64,000 nt of DNA, from positions 1,919,501-1,983,500 of the forward strand of contig NZ_CP110678.1 in the NCBI RefSeq assembly GCF_026167545.1. Direction: 5' to 3'. Position numbers and translations under genes: made by a program. The notes under the pieces are model-generated. The model was not told the DNA's origin. It was given only the letters and a program-made list of their open reading frames with translations, and made no database searches. Position 1 is the first letter of the stretch. Each line of letters starts with the position of its first letter. Below, in pieces: positions 41,520 to 50,432 of this stretch. Origin of the DNA: Sphingomonas sp. S1-29. GTDB lineage: Bacteria; Pseudomonadota; Alphaproteobacteria; Sphingomonadales; Sphingomonadaceae.

Positions 41520-43808
41520 ATGAGCAAGCAGCATTCGGACAAGCCGCAGATCGAACGCTTCAAGGGCCCCGCGGGCGGCTGGGGATCGGTCCGCTCGCTC
41601 GCCGACATCCTCCCGCGCGAACGGCTGAGCCCCGCCGCGGTCGCCGAGCTGGCGCGCCAGAACAAGCCCGAAGGCTTTGCGTGCGTCAGCTGCGCCTGGG
41701 CCAAGTCGGCCAACCCGCTCCCCGCCGAATTTTGCGAGGAAGGGGCCAAGGCGACCGCGTGGGAGCTGACCGCGCACCGCACCACCCCCGCCTTCTTCGC
41801 CGAACACACGCTCAGCGAACTGCGCGGCTGGACCGATTACGACCTCGAGCAACATGGCCGGCTGACCCAGCCCTTGCGCTACGACGCCGCGACCGACAAA
41901 TATGTCGCGGTGGCGTGGCACGAGGCGTTCGACGCGATCGCCGCCGAACTGCGCGCGCTCGATCCCAAATCGGTGGTGTTCTACGCCTCGGGCCGCGCCA
42001 GTCTCGAGGCGACGTACATGTACGCGCTGATGGCGCGGATGTACGGCAACCAGAACCTGCCCGACAGTTCGAACATGTGCCATGAATCGACCTCGGTCGG
42101 GCTCAAGGCATCGATCGGCGAAGCTACCGGCACCACCCGGCTGCACGATTTCGAGCATTGCGACGCGATCTTCTTCTTCGGCCAGAATGTCGGATCGAAT
42201 GCGCCGCGGATGCTGCACGATCTCAAGTCGGCGCGCGACCGCGGCGTGCCGATCGTTACGTTCAACCCTTTGCGCGAACGCGGGCTCGAACGCTTCACCG
42301 ACCCGCAGAACCCGGTGCAGATGGCGACGCTCGGCGAGACGCGGATCTCGACCCAATATCACCAGGTGAAGGCCGGCGGCGACATCGCGGTGATGATGGG
42401 GATGGCCAAGTTCCTGGTCAAATGGGACGACGCGGCCAAGGCCAGCGGCGAACCACGCGTGCTCGACCAGGCGTTCATCGACCAGCACACGCATGGTGTG
42501 GACGACTTCCTGGCGTCGGTGCGTGCCGCCTCCTGGGAAGCGATCGTTGCCGAAGCGGGCATTTCGAAGACCGATCTCGAGCGTGCCGCGCGCGTCTATG
42601 CCGATGCCAAGGCGGTGCTCGGCATCTACGGCATGGGGCTGACCCAGCATGTGAAGGGCGTCGAGAATGTCCGCATGCTGGTCAACCTGCTGCTGCTGCG
42701 CGGCAATATCGGCAAGCCCGGCGCCGGCCCCACCCCGGTGCGCGGCCATTCGAACGTCCAGGGCCAGCGCACCGTCGGCATGACCGAAAAGACCGAGCTC
42801 GCCCCGGTCGACAAGCTGCGCGAACTCTATCATTTCGATCCGCCCACCGAAAAGGGATTGGACACCGTCGAAGCTTGTCGCGGGATCATCGACGGATCGG
42901 TCAAGGCGCTGATCGGTCTCGGCGGCAATTTCCTGCGCGCAGTGCCCGAAACCGGGCCGATGGAGGCGGCATGGCCCAATCTGCGCCTGTCGGTGCAAAT
43001 CGCGACCAAGCTCAATCGCAACCATCTGTTCGCTGGCGACGTGACTTACCTGCTCCCCTGCCTCGGCCGGATCGAGCGCGACATGCAGGCAACCGGCGCG
43101 CAGGTGGTGTCGGTCGAGGATTCGACCAGCTGCATCCACGGCTCGCGCGGCAAGGCAGATCCCGCGAGCAAGCATCTGATGTCCGAACCCGCAATCGTCG
43201 GCGCGATCGCCAAGCGTATCCTGCCGCCCAATCCCGCGATCGATTGGGATGCATGGGTCGGCGATTACGCACTGATCCGCGACGCGATCGAGGCGACCTA
43301 CCCCGACAAGTTCGCCGACTATAACGCAAGGCTGTTCACCCCCGGCGGCTTCTGGCGCGGCAACAAGGCCGCCGAGCGGATCTGGCAGACGCAGAGCGGC
43401 AAGGCCGAATTCCTCGCTCCCACCGGCCTTTCGGCAACCGGCTTTGCCGACGCGCCCGGCCGTTACCGGCTGATGACGCTGCGGTCGAACGACCAGTTCA
43501 ACACCACCATCTATGGCTATCACGACCGGTTTCGCGGGGTGAAGGGCACGCGCGACGTGCTGTTCATGAACATCCATGACATGGCGGCGGCAGGGGTGAA
43601 GCGCGACCAGATCGTCGCGCTCGAAAGTGATGCCAAGGATGGCCAGACGCGCCGGCTAGAGGGGCTAATTGTAACGCCGTACGACATTCCCGCGGGGTGC
43701 CTGGGGGCCTATTATCCTGAGGCCAATGTCCTGATGCCGCTCGAGCATCATGCCGAGGAAAGCCATGTGCCCGCGGCGAAATCGGTGCCAGTCCGGATCG
43801 TCGCTTGA
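41520..43808 (+). CDS. FdhF/YdeP family molybdopterin oxidoreductase
   Basis: A 762-residue protein of the formate dehydrogenase alpha-like FdhF/YdeP family. It has CVSC plus FCEEG near the N-terminus, a reduced Fe-S ligand set as in YdeP, and the active-site Cys in [11 protein letters not shown] where formate dehydrogenases use Cys or selenocysteine. The C-terminal molybdopterin dinucleotide-binding domain ([13 protein letters not shown]) is present. GAGGA precedes ATG 41520. It is followed by fdhD and mobA, which supply sulfur and the guanine dinucleotide to the cofactor. The substrate is unproven; YdeP is linked to acid resistance. Confidence 0.9.
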   Translation: MSKQHSDKPQIERFKGPAGGWGSVRSLADILPRERLSPAAVAELARQNKPEGFACVSCAWAKSANPLPAEFCEEGAKATAWELTAHRTTPAFFAEHTLSELRGWTDYDLEQHGRLTQPLRYDAATDKYVAVAWHEAFDAIAAELRALDPKSVVFYASGRASLEATYMYALMARMYGNQNLPDSSNMCHESTSVGLKASIGEATGTTRLHDFEHCDAIFFFGQNVGSNAPRMLHDLKSARDRGVPIVTFNPLRERGLERFTDPQNPVQMATLGETRISTQYHQVKAGGDIAVMMGMAKFLVKWDDAAKASGEPRVLDQAFIDQHTHGVDDFLASVRAASWEAIVAEAGISKTDLERAARVYADAKAVLGIYGMGLTQHVKGVENVRMLVNLLLLRGNIGKPGAGPTPVRGHSNVQGQRTVGMTEKTELAPVDKLRELYHFDPPTEKGLDTVEACRGIIDGSVKALIGLGGNFLRAVPETGPMEAAWPNLRLSVQIATKLNRNHLFAGDVTYLLPCLGRIERDMQATGAQVVSVEDSTSCIHGSRGKADPASKHLMSEPAIVGAIAKRILPPNPAIDWDAWVGDYALIRDAIEATYPDKFADYNARLFTPGGFWRGNKAAERIWQTQSGKAEFLAPTGLSATGFADAPGRYRLMTLRSNDQFNTTIYGYHDRFRGVKGTRDVLFMNIHDMAAAGVKRDQIVALESDAKDGQTRRLEGLIVTPYDIPAGCLGAYYPEANVLMPLEHHAEESHVPAAKSVPVRIVA

Positions 43809-43832
43809 GCGGCGCGCATATGACCACCCTCC

Positions 43833-43909
43833 CCGTTCGTTTCGAGCGAAGTCGAGAAACGGGGCCCAGCGCAACGCTTCGGTTTCTCGACTTCGCTCGA
43901 AACGAACGG
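43833..43909. repeat. palindromic doublet, family B copy 2
   Basis: The same 28-base arms as copy 1 (24844) occur in inverse orientation around a different spacer. It lies in the fdhF-fdhD gap; its right end GAACGG-AGGG contributes to the fdhD ribosome binding site. Confidence 0.92.
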
Positions 43910-43920
43910 AGGGCGGCAAG

Positions 43921-44697
43921 GTGCCCGTGAGCGCATCCCAGGTGCCATTCGCGCGGATATCGGCGGACGGTGAGTCAACGCCAATCGACCGCGCAATCGC
44001 CGAGGAAACCCCGATCGCGATCGAGTGCAACGGCATCGGCTATGCGGTGCTGATGGCGACCCCCGCCGATCTGCCGGACCTCGCTTATGGCTTTGCCTTG
44101 GCCGAGCGGCTGATCGACCGCGCCGACGACGTAATCGATGTCAACGAGCACGCCACCGACGCCGGCATCGTCCTGCGCGTTACCCTCGCCGAGCGCGTGG
44201 CGATGCGGATCGTCGATCGCGTGCGGCATCGCGTATCCGAATCGGCGTGCGGGCTGTGCGGGATCGAAAATCTCGAACAGGCGCTGCGCCCCCTGCCGCG
44301 CGTCGAACCCGCCGACATCGACGATGCCGCGATCTTCGCCGCGCTGGCGCAGCTCGACCAGCACCAGCCGCTGCACCGCCAGACCGGCGCGGTCCACGCC
44401 GCCGCCGCCTGCACCGCCGATGGAGAGCCCTGGCTGGTGCGCGAGGATGTCGGGCGGCACAACGCCTTTGACAAGCTGATCGGCGCGATGCTGCGCGCCG
44501 GCGCCGATTGGGACGGCGGCTTCGCGCTGCTGACCTCGCGCTGCTCCTACGAACTCGTCGAGAAGGCGGTGCTCGCGGGCTGCCCGCTGCTCGCGACGAT
44601 CTCGGCCCCCACCACGCTCGCGATCGCCCGCGCCGCGCAAGCCGGGCTGGCGCTGCGCGTCCTCGCGCGGCGCGATGCGCTGCTGGCACCGCGATGA
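43921..44697 (+). CDS. fdhD: formate dehydrogenase accessory sulfurtransferase FdhD
   Basis: A 258-residue sulfurtransferase that passes sulfur from IscS to the Mo cofactor. The mobile Cys loop is ESACGLCGIENL, and GAVHAAAAC...VREDVGRHNAFDKL and SRCSYELVEKA are family hallmarks. The start is GTG 43921 with GGAGGGCGG upstream; GTG 43927 is possible. The open frame upstream runs through the repeat and into fdhF. It overlaps mobA by ATGA. Confidence 0.93.
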   Translation: MPVSASQVPFARISADGESTPIDRAIAEETPIAIECNGIGYAVLMATPADLPDLAYGFALAERLIDRADDVIDVNEHATDAGIVLRVTLAERVAMRIVDRVRHRVSESACGLCGIENLEQALRPLPRVEPADIDDAAIFAALAQLDQHQPLHRQTGAVHAAAACTADGEPWLVREDVGRHNAFDKLIGAMLRAGADWDGGFALLTSRCSYELVEKAVLAGCPLLATISAPTTLAIARAAQAGLALRVLARRDALLAPR

Positions 44698-45209
44698 GAC
44701 TGCTCGGCGCGGTGCTCGCGGGCGGACTGTCGCGGCGGTTCGGATCGGACAAGGCCGAGGCGCTGCTCGATGGCGAGCGCCTGATCGACCGGGTGGTCGC
44801 CGCGCTTGGCTCGCAGGTCGACGCGGTGATCCTCTGCGGCCGCGCGCCCGGTCTGCCCGATCGCCCCGCCGGCGGGCTCGGCCCGCTCGCCGGGCTGAAC
44901 GCCGCGCTCCACCACGCCCGCACCCACGGCTTCGATGCGGTGCTGAGCGTCCCCTGCGACGCCCCCTATCTGCCGAGCGACCTGCGTGCGATCCTCGGCG
45001 ACGGCCCCGCCTTCATCGCCGACCAGCCGGTGATCGGCATCTGGCCGGCAGCGCTCGCCGATCGGCTCGACGCGCATCTGCGCGGCGACGACCGATCGCT
45101 ACGCTGCTGGGGCCGCGCGACCGGCGCGTCGCCACGCACTGCGCCGCCGATCGCCAACATCAATACCCCGGCAGACCTTTCGGCGCTGGGCTTTGCAGAC
45201 AAGTCGTAA
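44694..45209 (+). CDS. mobA: molybdenum cofactor guanylyltransferase
   Basis: A 171-residue protein with the nucleotidyltransferase opening AVLAGGLSRRFGSDKA and the VPCDAPYLP Asp motif. It joins GMP to molybdopterin, producing the dinucleotide that the preceding oxidoreductase binds. ATG 44694 overlaps the fdhD stop. It is a little shorter than typical MobA (about 190 residues). Confidence 0.92.
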   Translation: MRLLGAVLAGGLSRRFGSDKAEALLDGERLIDRVVAALGSQVDAVILCGRAPGLPDRPAGGLGPLAGLNAALHHARTHGFDAVLSVPCDAPYLPSDLRAILGDGPAFIADQPVIGIWPAALADRLDAHLRGDDRSLRCWGRATGASPRTAPPIANINTPADLSALGFADKS

Positions 45210-45274
45210 CGCGCGCGCCATGAACAACTTTCGACCAGTATTGCCACCCGGCGCCGCACTTCTATAGCGTCACG

Positions 45275-46306
45275 ATGATGGCCAGCGGCAAACCAACGAT
45301 CAACGACGTCGCGCGTATCGCCGGCGTTTCCAAGAAAACCGTCAGCCGGGTCATCAACCGCTCGCCGCTGCTCCATGTCGACACCCGCGCGCGCGTCGAA
45401 CACGTGATCGCCGAAATGGGGTTCGTCCCCAACCCGCAGGCGCGCGCACTGGCGTTGCGGCGCAATTTCCTGATCGGGCTGATCCACGACAACCCCAATG
45501 CGCAGACCGTGCTCAACGTCCAGCAGGGGATGCTCGAGGGGCTGCGCGATACCGAGTTCGAACTGATCGTCCGCCCGATCAACCGCCACAGCCCACAGAT
45601 GCTGGGTGACGTCCGCCGCTTCCTCGAACGCCAGCGACCGCACGGCGTGCTGCTGATGCCGCCGATCGCCGAGAATCCGGCACTCGCCGAGCTCTGCCGC
45701 GACGTTGGCTGCCGCTATGTGCGGATGGGTTCGGCCGCGCTCGATACGCCCGATCGGATGGTCGCATCGAACGACAGCGAAGTCGTCGGGCTCGCGGTCG
45801 CGCACCTGGTCGATCAGGGGCATCGGCGGATCGCGATGATCGCGGGGCCCGACGGCTTCCTGTCGGCCGCCGAACGCCGCAAGGGCTTCGATGCCGCGCT
45901 CGCCAAGGCGGGGATCACACTGCCACCGGGCTTCGTCGCCGAGGGCGGCTATACCTTCGAATCGGGGATCGCCGCCGCCGATCTGCTGCTCGATCTCGAA
46001 GAGCCGCCGACCGCGATCTTCGCGGGCAATGACGAGATGGCGGCGGGCGCGCTCCACGCCGCGCGGCGCCGCGGCATGAGCGTTCCCGAAGACCTGTCGC
46101 TGATCGGCTTCGACGACACCGGCCTCGCCGCGCATCTGTGGCCGCCGCTCACCACGGTGCATTGGCCGGGCATCATGCTCGCCCGGCTCGGCGCGCGAAA
46201 GCTGATCGCCGATACCTTCGACGAATCGGACCCCGAGGACGATTCGTGGCTGTACGAATCGCAACTGGTGCATCGCGATTCGGTGGCGCCACCCCGCGCC
46301 GGCTAA
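45275..46306 (+). CDS. LacI family regulator, probably of hexuronate genes
   Basis: A 343-residue regulator. The HTH TINDVARIAGVSKKTVSRVIN and the hinge are at the N-terminus, and the periplasmic-binding-protein-like domain shows GHRRIAMIAGP and FAGNDEMAAGAL. It is convergent with kdgK (7-base gap) and next to uxaC and fructuronate reductase, so hexuronate or a 2-keto-3-deoxy acid is the likely effector. An ACCGGT-centred operator at 50361 fits this family. Confidence 0.9.
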   Translation: MMASGKPTINDVARIAGVSKKTVSRVINRSPLLHVDTRARVEHVIAEMGFVPNPQARALALRRNFLIGLIHDNPNAQTVLNVQQGMLEGLRDTEFELIVRPINRHSPQMLGDVRRFLERQRPHGVLLMPPIAENPALAELCRDVGCRYVRMGSAALDTPDRMVASNDSEVVGLAVAHLVDQGHRRIAMIAGPDGFLSAAERRKGFDAALAKAGITLPPGFVAEGGYTFESGIAAADLLLDLEEPPTAIFAGNDEMAAGALHAARRRGMSVPEDLSLIGFDDTGLAAHLWPPLTTVHWPGIMLARLGARKLIADTFDESDPEDDSWLYESQLVHRDSVAPPRAG

Positions 46307-46313
46307 GCCAAGG

Positions 46314-47315
46314 CTAGCGCCTGACGTCGAGCCCCTCGTCGTGAAACGCCGCCAGGTCACGCACGGTGAACAGGCTAGCATCCCCCGGTAGCGAGTGCTT
46401 GAGGCACGTCAGCGCCAGCCCGTCGCGCGCCGCCTGGTCGGGCCCGCCCTGCGCCAGCCCGTGCAGCACGCCTGCGGCGAAAGCATCGCCCGCGCCGATC
46501 CGGTCGACGATCCCCGCGATCGAGACCTCGTCGGTCTGGCACACCGCCTCGCGCGTCTCGACCCGCGCCGACAGCCGGTGGTGATCGGCATCGATCACGT
46601 CGCGCGCGGTCGAGGCGATCACGCCTAGGTTCGGAAAAGCCTCGAACGCCGCCAGCGCCGCCTCGCGCCGCCGCTCGGTACCGTCGCCCGAAAAGGGCTT
46701 GTCCAGCAGCAGCGCGACATCGCGATGGTTGCCGAACAGGATGTCGGCGTGCGCCACCAGTTCGGTCAGCACGCCGCGCGGATCGCTGTCCCACGCTTCC
46801 CACAGCCGCGCGCGATAATTGCCGTCGAACGACAACCGCATCCCGCGCGCCTTGGCCGCGCGCGCGGCGGCTAGCGCGGCGGCGGCGGTATTGGGCCCCA
46901 GCGCCGGGGTGATCCCCGACAGGTGCAGTGCGTCGCAGCCCTCGAGCAGCCGGTCCCAGTCCCAATCCTCGGCGCCGCGCAACGCGAACGCCGAATGCGC
47001 GCGATCATAGATCACCTCCGACGCGCGAAGCCCCGCGCCGGGGGTGAGGAAATACAGCCCCAGCCGCCCCGGCGCCGCCTCGACATGGCGAACGTCGACT
47101 CCGTGCCGCCGCAACTCGCCGCGCGCGGTCTCGCCGATCTTGTGGTCGGGCACCACGCTCAGCATCCGCACCGAATGGCCAAGGCTCGCCAGCCCGATCG
47201 CGACATTCGCCTCGGCCCCGCCGACATGGACGTCGAGGCTGGGGCGTTGGAACAGCAATTCGCGCCCCGGCGGCGACAGGCGGAGCAGCAGCTCGCCGAA
47301 GAAGGCGGTGGTCAT
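46314..47315 (-). CDS. kdgK: 2-dehydro-3-deoxygluconokinase
   Basis: A PfkB/ribokinase-family sugar kinase of 333 residues. GGAEANVAIGLASLG lies near the N-terminus, and the anion hole and catalytic Asp are in DRIGAGDAFAAGVLHGL. Start ATG 47315; the open frame upstream is antisense to uxaC. Its start overlaps the uxaC stop by 4 bases. In this neighbourhood KDG is the natural substrate, the last intermediate before the Entner-Doudoroff aldolase. Confidence 0.9.
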   Translation of the reverse strand: MTTAFFGELLLRLSPPGRELLFQRPSLDVHVGGAEANVAIGLASLGHSVRMLSVVPDHKIGETARGELRRHGVDVRHVEAAPGRLGLYFLTPGAGLRASEVIYDRAHSAFALRGAEDWDWDRLLEGCDALHLSGITPALGPNTAAAALAAARAAKARGMRLSFDGNYRARLWEAWDSDPRGVLTELVAHADILFGNHRDVALLLDKPFSGDGTERRREAALAAFEAFPNLGVIASTARDVIDADHHRLSARVETREAVCQTDEVSIAGIVDRIGAGDAFAAGVLHGLAQGGPDQAARDGLALTCLKHSLPGDASLFTVRDLAAFHDEGLDVRR

Positions 47316-48760
47316 GCCGCCGCGGCGATCGGCGCGGCGCCGTCCGCGTCGAGCTTGTAGGCCTGCCGTACCAGCCCGACCGTCAGCGCGCGGGCGACAT
47401 CGTGTGCTTCGTCCTCGTACAGCCGCCCCTCGGCGACCAGCCGCGCCAGGAAGCCGCAATCGACTCGTCGCGCGACATCGTGCCGCGCAGGGATCGACAG
47501 GAAAGCGCGGGTATCGTCGTTGAAGCCGACGGTGTTGTAGAAGCCCGCGGTTTCGGTCGTCTGCTCGCGGAACCGGCGCATCCCCTCGGGGCTGTCGTGG
47601 AACCACCATGCCGGCCCCAGCTTCAGGCACGGATAATGCCCCGCCAGCGGCGCGAGCTCGCGCGAATAGGTCGTCTCGTCGAGCGTGAAGAGGATGATGG
47701 TCAGATCGGTGCGCGTGCCGACGACGTCGAGCATCGGTTTCAACGCGGCGACATAGTCGGTGCGCATCGGGATGTCGGCACCCTTGTCGCGGCCATGGCT
47801 CGCGAACAGCCCGTGGTTGTGGTTGCGGAAGCTGCCGGGATGGATCTGCATCACCATCCCGTCGTCGCACGACAGCTTGGCCATTTCGGTCAGCATCTGC
47901 GCGCGGAAGAGCTCGGCATCGGCGGCGGTCCAGTCGCTGCCGGTGACGCGCGCGAACAGCGCCTCGCTTTCGGTAGACGACAGGTTCGCGGTGCGCGCGG
48001 TGGCGTGGCCATGATCAGTCGCGGTCGCCCCCGCCGCGCGGAAATCGGCGCGGCGCTTGGCGTGCGCGGCAAGATAGCCGCGCCACGAATACACGTCCTC
48101 GCCGGTCAGTTCGGCAAAGCGCGCCATCGATGTCGCAAAGCCCTCATGCTCGACATCGATCACGGCGTCGGGACGATAGGTGGTCGCGACGCGCCCCTGC
48201 CAGCCCGAGGCGCGGATCGCGGCGTGGTGCGCCAGCGGATCGTCGGCGCCCTCGGTGGTGCCTAGGAACGCGATGTCGAAGCGCTCGAACAGCGCGCGCG
48301 GGCGGAACGCATCGCTCGCCAATGCTTCGCCGATCGCGTCGAAATAGAAGTCGGCGGTGCCGGCATCGAGCGCCTGTTCGAACCCGAACACTTCGGCGAA
48401 TACATGATCGAGCCACAGCCGCGACGGCGTCCCGCGGAACAGATGCTGGTTGGCGGCGAACAAGCGCCACGCCGCGCGCGGATCGGTCGCGGGCGCGCCG
48501 TCGCGATCGGGCACGCCGAGGTCGGCGAGCGCGATCCCCTGCGAATACAGCATGCGGTACAGATAATGATCGGGCGCCAGCAGCAATTCGGTCGCGTTGG
48601 TCCAGTTCGCATTGGTCGCGAACCAGCGCGGATCGGTATGGCCATGCGGGCTGACGATCGGCAGCGATGCGACCTCGGCATAGAGCGCGCGCGCGATGTC
48701 GCGGGTGTGCGGATCGGCGGGAAACAGCCGATCGGGATCGAGCCTCAGCGGGCGGGTCAT
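47312..48760 (-). CDS. uxaC: glucuronate/galacturonate isomerase
   Basis: A 482-residue amidohydrolase-superfamily isomerase converting glucuronate to fructuronate. SPHGHTDPRWFATN (metal His pair) and the GCNDDTRAFLSIPARHD-like C-terminal segment (here VGFNDDTRAFLSIPARHD) are family marks. It is followed by kdgK with a 4-base overlap and preceded by fructuronate reductase, forming an operon. Confidence 0.95.
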   Translation of the reverse strand: MTRPLRLDPDRLFPADPHTRDIARALYAEVASLPIVSPHGHTDPRWFATNANWTNATELLLAPDHYLYRMLYSQGIALADLGVPDRDGAPATDPRAAWRLFAANQHLFRGTPSRLWLDHVFAEVFGFEQALDAGTADFYFDAIGEALASDAFRPRALFERFDIAFLGTTEGADDPLAHHAAIRASGWQGRVATTYRPDAVIDVEHEGFATSMARFAELTGEDVYSWRGYLAAHAKRRADFRAAGATATDHGHATARTANLSSTESEALFARVTGSDWTAADAELFRAQMLTEMAKLSCDDGMVMQIHPGSFRNHNHGLFASHGRDKGADIPMRTDYVAALKPMLDVVGTRTDLTIILFTLDETTYSRELAPLAGHYPCLKLGPAWWFHDSPEGMRRFREQTTETAGFYNTVGFNDDTRAFLSIPARHDVARRVDCGFLARLVAEGRLYEDEAHDVARALTVGLVRQAYKLDADGAAPIAAAA

Positions 48761-48818
48761 CGCAAAAACTCCATCGTCATGCTCGTCTGGGCTGGTGCGT
48801 GGTCGGGGGTGCTGCGGG

Positions 48819-50249
48819 TCAACCTAGGCCCCCCGCCGTCACGTCGCGATAAGCCTTTGCCACCGCGGCGCGGAAATCGGCGTCGTTCGCCAGCGATACC
48901 GGGAATATCGCGTCGATCGCCAGCATCTCCCCAACGATCGCGTCGCCCTCTGGTTGCGCCATCACCGCTGCCGCCAGCTGGTCGGCGAGCGGATCGGCGA
49001 TCGCCTCGCCGCGTTCAGCGCGGTCGCGCAGGAAGGCGATCCATGCCGCGATCGGCACCGCCAGCCGCGCGATCGGGCGTCCCGCCGCGCGCGCCTCGGT
49101 AACGGTATCGAGGATGCGATAGGGCAGCTTCTGCGACCCGTCGCCGGCGATCTGCGAGAGCAGATGGCGGATTTCGGGGTTGCGGAAGCGATCGAGCACC
49201 GCACCGGCATAGGCCTGGACATCGAAGCCGGCGATCGCGCCAAGCGAAGGCACGATGTCCTCGCGGACCATCGCCTCGACGAACGCCGCCAGCGGTGCAT
49301 CGGCCATCGCCTCGCCGACACTCGCATGGCCGCGCGCCAGCCCGACATAGGCAAGCGTCGAATGCGCGCCGTTCAGGATACGCAGCTTGGCGCGCTCATA
49401 GGCCGCGACGTCGCCGGTGCGGATCACCCCGACGCTCGCCAGATCGGGATCGCCGGGCAGCGCGACGTCCTCGAGCACCCACTGCGTGAACGCCTCGCGC
49501 TGTACCGCGGCCAGGTCGGCCACCCCCAGCGCCCCGGCGGCGCGCGCGAGGTGTGCGTCGTCGGTGGCGGGGGTGATCGAATCGACCATCGAATCGGGAA
49601 ACACCACCGTCTCGCCGATCCAGGCAGCAAGCGCCGGATCGCGCATCTCGGCCAGCGCGATTACCGCTGCACGAAGCTTGCGCCCGTTGCCCGTCATGTT
49701 GTCGCAGCACAGCACTGCGAACGGCTCGGTGCCCGCGGCGCGCCGCGCGGCGAGCCCGGCGACGATCCAGCCGATCAGGCTATGGGGGTCGTCGGGATTG
49801 GCAGCGTCATGGACGATATCGCGATGCGCGGTATCGAGCGTCCCGTCGCTGCGCAGGCAATAGCCCTTCTCGGTGACCGTGCTGGTCACCAGCCGCACCG
49901 CCGGATCGGCGAGCAGCGCATGCACCCGCGCGCCCTCGCCGGGCCCGACCCAGGCGCGATGCGCGCCGATCACCCGCGTCTCGACCGCGGAATCGAGGAT
50001 CGTCAGGCTATAGAGCCCGTCCTGCGCTGCCAGCGCCTCGACCAACTCGGGGGTACGCAACGAAACCGCGGCGATCCCCCAGCGCGGGTCGGTGGCGAGC
50101 AGCGAATCGAAATACGCCGCCTGGTGCGCCCGGTGGAACGCACCGGGGCCGAAATGGACGATACCGATCTGCACGTCCGCACCGGTATTGCCCGGCCGCC
50201 CGACATTCGTGGGCAGATGGTCGAGCGTCGCTCGCGATAAACGGGTCAC
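48819..50249 (-). CDS. uxuB: fructuronate reductase / mannitol dehydrogenase family
   Basis: A 476-residue long-chain polyol dehydrogenase. The NAD-binding start GIVHFGPGAFHRAHQAAY and the KLRILNGAHSTLAYVG segment with the catalytic Lys are typical. Mannitol dehydrogenase and UxuB share this sequence pattern; the uxaC-kdgK context favours D-fructuronate to D-mannonate. Mannonate dehydratase (uxuA) is not in the window, so the pathway must be finished elsewhere. Confidence 0.88.
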   Translation of the reverse strand: MTRLSRATLDHLPTNVGRPGNTGADVQIGIVHFGPGAFHRAHQAAYFDSLLATDPRWGIAAVSLRTPELVEALAAQDGLYSLTILDSAVETRVIGAHRAWVGPGEGARVHALLADPAVRLVTSTVTEKGYCLRSDGTLDTAHRDIVHDAANPDDPHSLIGWIVAGLAARRAAGTEPFAVLCCDNMTGNGRKLRAAVIALAEMRDPALAAWIGETVVFPDSMVDSITPATDDAHLARAAGALGVADLAAVQREAFTQWVLEDVALPGDPDLASVGVIRTGDVAAYERAKLRILNGAHSTLAYVGLARGHASVGEAMADAPLAAFVEAMVREDIVPSLGAIAGFDVQAYAGAVLDRFRNPEIRHLLSQIAGDGSQKLPYRILDTVTEARAAGRPIARLAVPIAAWIAFLRDRAERGEAIADPLADQLAAAVMAQPEGDAIVGEMLAIDAIFPVSLANDADFRAAVAKAYRDVTAGGLG

Positions 50250-50360
50250 GCGCCCACCATTTGCTGGTCAGCCACGCGCAGGCCCTGCGCCGAGCGCCAG
50301 GGCGCAGTCATTCGGAAATGCCATCGATTCATCCGTCCCCTGTACCGCGGTATTCCGCGT

Positions 50361-50397
50361 TGTCACCGGTATCATATGGATTTGGCAGCGGCGGTAA
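50361..50397 (-). promoter_or_regulatory. hexuronate operon promoter with LacI-type operator
   Basis: TGTCACCGGTATCA (50361-50374) has the ACCGGT core and TG/CA ends of LacI-family operators. On the minus strand TTACCG (50397-50392), 17 bases, TGATAC (50374-50369) form a fair promoter whose -10 box overlaps the operator, which would give repression. It lies about 115 bases before the fructuronate reductase start. A second hairpin CGCGG-TATT-CCGCG follows at 50346-50359. Confidence 0.65.
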
Positions 50398-50432
50398 AGC
50401 GGGTTTGTGACGCGTCGCCTAGCGATGCGTGG

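Noticed and set aside
41406-43577. 723-residue frame antisense to the FdhF-like gene
   Set aside because: It is a shadow frame; the plus-strand gene has all molybdopterin enzyme motifs.
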